Assembly (NCBI GenBank): GCA_029052615.1 | Contig: JAIDIR010000171.1 | Location: 1 to 5,243 of the forward strand | Direction of reading: 5' to 3' | From: Clostridia bacterium | GTDB lineage: Bacteria > Bacillota > Clostridia > Christensenellales > Borkfalkiaceae | Length of the DNA stretch: 5,243 nucleotides | Shown: piece after piece, positions 3,204-5,243 of the stretch | Layout: each line of letters starts with the position of its first letter | Position numbering within the stretch: the stretch's first letter is position 1 | Program-made: the position numbers and the translations under genes | The notes under the pieces: generated by a model | What the model was told of the DNA's origin: nothing | Database searches by the model: none | What the model saw: the letters and a program-made list of their open reading frames with translations, nothing else

Positions 3204-5243
3204 TTAAGAATTTTCCGTTTCTTCCTCTTGCTCTTTCTTTCCGAAAATTGCGTTCATGGGCGCATATATCACGTCGAAGAACTTGCCTTTGAGCAGAATA
3301 TCTCTGCGGTAAAGTGCGAAATAGCATACGACGTATATGATAAGTAACAGCAACAAAATGCCCGCAACGGAAATTCCCGCTATCACACCTGCGGACAATC
3401 CGCCGTTATCAGGTACGACTTTCGGAATAGAGCGTGTTTCAACGTGAGTATTGTCATTTGAACATATCCTGCGTTCTTCGCCCTCTTCGGTTTCGGTAGC
3501 CGCCTTCGTTACCGTCCATTCGCCGAAGCTATGACCTTTCGCGTCTATTTCACCTGTTTCTTTATGGGTATCGTCGCGACTGCATATGCGGGCTTGCTCG
3601 CCTTTTTCCGTACACGTTGCCGCTTTGCTTACAGTCCATTCACCCCAGGCGTGGTTAGTTGCATCTAAATCGCCGTATGCGTTACCGCAAACTGAGCAAA
3701 CCGCTTTTACATTACACGTTGCCGTGCCGCCGCTGCAGTTTTCCTTATGGTCGGTATCTTCAGCCGTACAGTTTTTGCATATCTTCCAATGCTGGGCGCC
3801 GTCCGAATTATACTTCGTGCTGTCGGCATAGTCGTGGGGTAACGCCGCTACTTCTTTGTTTCTTGTATCAGTCTTAGTTCCCCCGTTAAACTCTACAGTT
3901 GCGGTATAAGCCGTTTCACCCGTTGACGTACACGTTGCGGGAGTAATAACGTCGCTTACTATATCCTCCCCGCTTGCCGTTACCGTTTCCGCGTGTTGAC
4001 AATTACCACAAGTAAAGGTTGCATCTGCCGAAGTGCAGTCTTCAGCCCAGGACCAGACGGGCTCGGCGTAAGCGTGTGGTTCGCTTGATACAGACGCTTC
4101 GCCATTTATTACCTTAATACATTTTTGATCGTTAGAATAAAAACATTTAATGTTATCTTCGGTAATCGCCCCGCCCGTGGTAAATACGCCGTTGGGTGTG
4201 GGAGGAGTACCCGTAATACCGATTTTTGCGCCTTCCTCAAGATTTTCAATCTTATACGTAGGGCCGCTGGGTACTAAATCGCCGTCTTCGTTATCACAAA
4301 TATGAGGTGCACCGCTTATAATAAATTCCTTACCCACAAAATAAGTTGCCGCTCCCTTTTTATTGCCCGTAATTTCACCGTTGGTAAGAGTGACTGTTAC
4401 GTTTCCGTATGCATAGATTGCGCTGCCGTAATCAGTAATTAAATTCGAACAACCTGTAATCGTCACGTTAGATATATTAGCGGTGGAATCGGAAACGTAA
4501 ATACCGCCGCACGTGCTGGCCGAACACCCGCTTATTTCTGTTCCGTCAATGTTAAGTGTACCGCTATAAACGTAAATACCGCCGCCGTTACTGCCGTCGG
4601 CAATATTATCACGTATCGAACCGCCGTGTATCTCGGCTTCGGCACCGCTTGTAATATAAATGCCGCCGCCGCAGAAGGATTTGTTGCCGCTTATCTCACT
4701 GTCGGTTATTTCAATTTTACTGCCGTTAGATACGACGTAGACGCCGCCGCCGTTAGAAGCTTCGTTTGAGCTTAGGGTGCCTCCGTTCATTGTAAACGTT
4801 GAGTTTTCATAGACGTAAACGCCGCCGCCGTAGCTGCTGCCACTACTTGTAGTTTTGTTTCCGCTTATGCTGCCGTCTTCCATTGTAAAGCTGCCGTTTT
4901 CAACGTATACGCCACCGCCGTTTATTTGGGTAACGTTATCTGAAATGGTGCCTTTTTCCATTGTAAAGCTGGCGTTTGTTACGTAAACGCCGCCGCCGGC
5001 ACCACTATAGTCGGCCGCTGAAGCATTACCCGAAATGCTGCCGCCTTTCATTATAAAGATGGTTTCGGCGCCGGCTCCCGTTGAAGGGTTGTCGTTTTCA
5101 ACGTATACGCCACCGCCCCTATCATTGGTAACGTTATCCGAAATGGCGCCGTCTTCCATTATAAAGCTGCCGTTTTTTATGCAAACACCGCCGCCGACAG
5201 CACTATAGGCGTCCGCTGAAGTATTACCCGAAATGCTGCCGCC
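3204..5243 (-). CDS. Beta-helix repeat surface protein with Cys modules and C-terminal membrane anchor (5' end missing)
   Basis: The frame is open to the window edge, giving 679 residues of a longer protein; the Met at 5159 is internal to a repeat (SFIMEDG) and is not the start. Residues 1 to about 313 are at least ten rungs of about 27 residues with the pattern GGGVYV-N-SFTM--GSISGN, a right-handed parallel beta-helix. About 314-388 is a cap-like region (GAKIGITGTPPTPNG). About 390-609 is cysteine-rich, with CxxC pairs at 412-415, 489-492 and 516-519 and two tandem 40-residue modules (HAWGEWTVSKAATCTEKGE, HSFGEWTVTKAATETEEGE). Residues 617-643 are a hydrophobic helix, then RRDILLKGK and an acidic tail ending EEETENS. 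It should be anchored by this helix with the bulk outside and about 34 residues in the cytoplasm. No LPXTG sorting signal is present. An adhesin or other surface role is likely but unproven; the family is recognised by architecture only. Confidence 0.88.
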   Translation of the reverse strand, partial: GGSISGNTSADAYSAVGGGVCIKNGSFIMEDGAISDNVTNDRGGGVYVENDNPSTGAGAETIFIMKGGSISGNASAADYSGAGGGVYVTNASFTMEKGTISDNVTQINGGGVYVENGSFTMEDGSISGNKTTSSGSSYGGGVYVYENSTFTMNGGTLSSNEASNGGGVYVVSNGSKIEITDSEISGNKSFCGGGIYITSGAEAEIHGGSIRDNIADGSNGGGIYVYSGTLNIDGTEISGCSASTCGGIYVSDSTANISNVTITGCSNLITDYGSAIYAYGNVTVTLTNGEITGNKKGAATYFVGKEFIISGAPHICDNEDGDLVPSGPTYKIENLEEGAKIGITGTPPTPNGVFTTGGAITEDNIKCFYSNDQKCIKVINGEASVSSEPHAYAEPVWSWAEDCTSADATFTCGNCQHAETVTASGEDIVSDVITPATCTSTGETAYTATVEFNGGTKTDTRNKEVAALPHDYADSTKYNSDGAQHWKICKNCTAEDTDHKENCSGGTATCNVKAVCSVCGNAYGDLDATNHAWGEWTVSKAATCTEKGEQARICSRDDTHKETGEIDAKGHSFGEWTVTKAATETEEGEERRICSNDNTHVETRSIPKVVPDNGGLSAGVIAGISVAGILLLLLIIYVVCYFALYRRDILLKGKFFDVIYAPMNAIFGKKEQEEETENS
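3318..3392 (-). other. Transmembrane anchor segment of the surface protein
   Basis: About 25 uninterrupted hydrophobic residues (AGVIAGISVAGILLLLLIIY and onward VVCYF) are followed by YRR and further Lys residues. This positive-inside pattern puts the C-terminus in the cytoplasm. Confidence 0.88.
3417..3653 (-). repeat. Two tandem 40-residue GEWTV/KAAT modules
   Basis: Partial-protein residues 531-570 and 571-609 share the pattern GEWTV-KAAT-TE-GE--RICS-D-TH-ET--I. Related modules in other clostridial surface proteins usually have a CxxC after RI. Here the second Cys of that pair is replaced in both copies (CSRDDTH, CSNDNTH), and the second module has also lost the Cys of AATCT (AATET). Confidence 0.8.
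4305..5243 (-). repeat. Coding repeats of beta-helix rungs (about 27 residues, 80 bp each)
   Basis: GGGVY or GGGIY cores recur at 5117-5103, 4997-4983, 4919-4905, 4829-4815, 4751-4737, 4670-4656 and 4586-4572. Weaker forms follow: CGGIY (4511-4497), GSAIY and GAATY. On the plus strand they are visible as repeated ACGCCGCCGCC. Rungs are most alike near the window edge and decay toward the C-terminal cap, as expected when expansion occurs inside the array and the end rungs are old. Confidence 0.88.
4901..5243 (-). repeat. 198-bp tandem duplication (two-rung unit)
   Basis: Bases 4901-5045 align without gaps to 5099-5243 at an offset of 198, with 22 mismatches in 145 positions by hand count (about 85% identity). 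The unit is 66 residues, keeps the frame and encodes two rungs with the order GGSISGN, GGGVYV, SF-ME-G-ISDNVT, GGGVYVEN. The second copy reaches the window edge, so more copies may follow. Confidence 0.85.

Noticed and set aside
3204..3420. Sortase (LPXTG-type) sorting signal in the surface protein C-terminus.
   Set aside because: The sequence before the helix is SIPKVVPDNGG with no LPXTG-like pentapeptide, and the tail after the helix is far longer than in sortase substrates.
5157..5159. ATG at 5159 as the start of the surface protein.
   Set aside because: It lies within a repeat unit (SFIMEDG, with parallels in SFTMEDG and SFTMEKG), and the frame remains open and repeat-like to the window edge.
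4305..5243. Regularly spaced GCCGCCGCC motifs as a CRISPR-like or non-coding repeat array.
   Set aside because: The spacing varies, the motif encodes GGGVY in one continuous open frame, and the intervening sequence is itself repetitive coding sequence, not unique spacers.

Overview
The window looks like a chromosomal segment of a Gram-positive, low-to-mid GC anaerobe, most likely a gut-type clostridial Firmicute. Signs of this are strong AAGGAG-type ribosome binding sites, intrinsic terminators with U-tracts, a DegV/FakB-type fatty-acid-binding protein, a MarR regulator, and a huge repeat-rich surface protein with a C-terminal membrane anchor of the kind common in clostridial genomes. The species cannot be fixed from the sequence alone. 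Every gene I can support is on the minus strand, so transcription runs from high to low coordinates.

In transcription order: (i) 5243-3204 is the C-terminal 679 residues of a surface protein whose start lies outside the window. It has a parallel beta-helix of GGGVYV-type rungs, a cap region, cysteine-pair modules, one transmembrane helix and a short charged tail. A terminator follows at 3158-3187. (ii) 3064-2492 is a single-gene flavin reductase-like FMN protein, closed by a terminator at 2441-2472. (iii) 2312-1863 and 1807-935 are a MarR-family repressor and a DegV-family protein. They probably form one operon driven from a promoter near 2348-2377 that is flanked by two near-identical operator-like sites, and it ends at a terminator at 879-913. 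(iv) 748-173 and 172-1 are a sugar O-acetyltransferase and the N-terminus of an alpha/beta hydrolase. Their stop and start codons abut, and a promoter at 845-874 carries a long dyad across its spacer.

The transcription units are compact and well insulated: three terminators separate four units, and the DegV terminator U-tract ends one base from the operator dyad of the next promoter. The clearest regulatory story is an autoregulated MarR repressor that also controls a fatty-acid-binding protein. The clearest evolutionary story is the surface protein, where a 198-bp (66-residue) two-rung unit has duplicated in tandem. I see no mobile element, CRISPR array, tRNA, rRNA or riboswitch. No intergenic stretch exceeds 300 bases, and I found no clear evidence for a wholly new defence or metabolic system.
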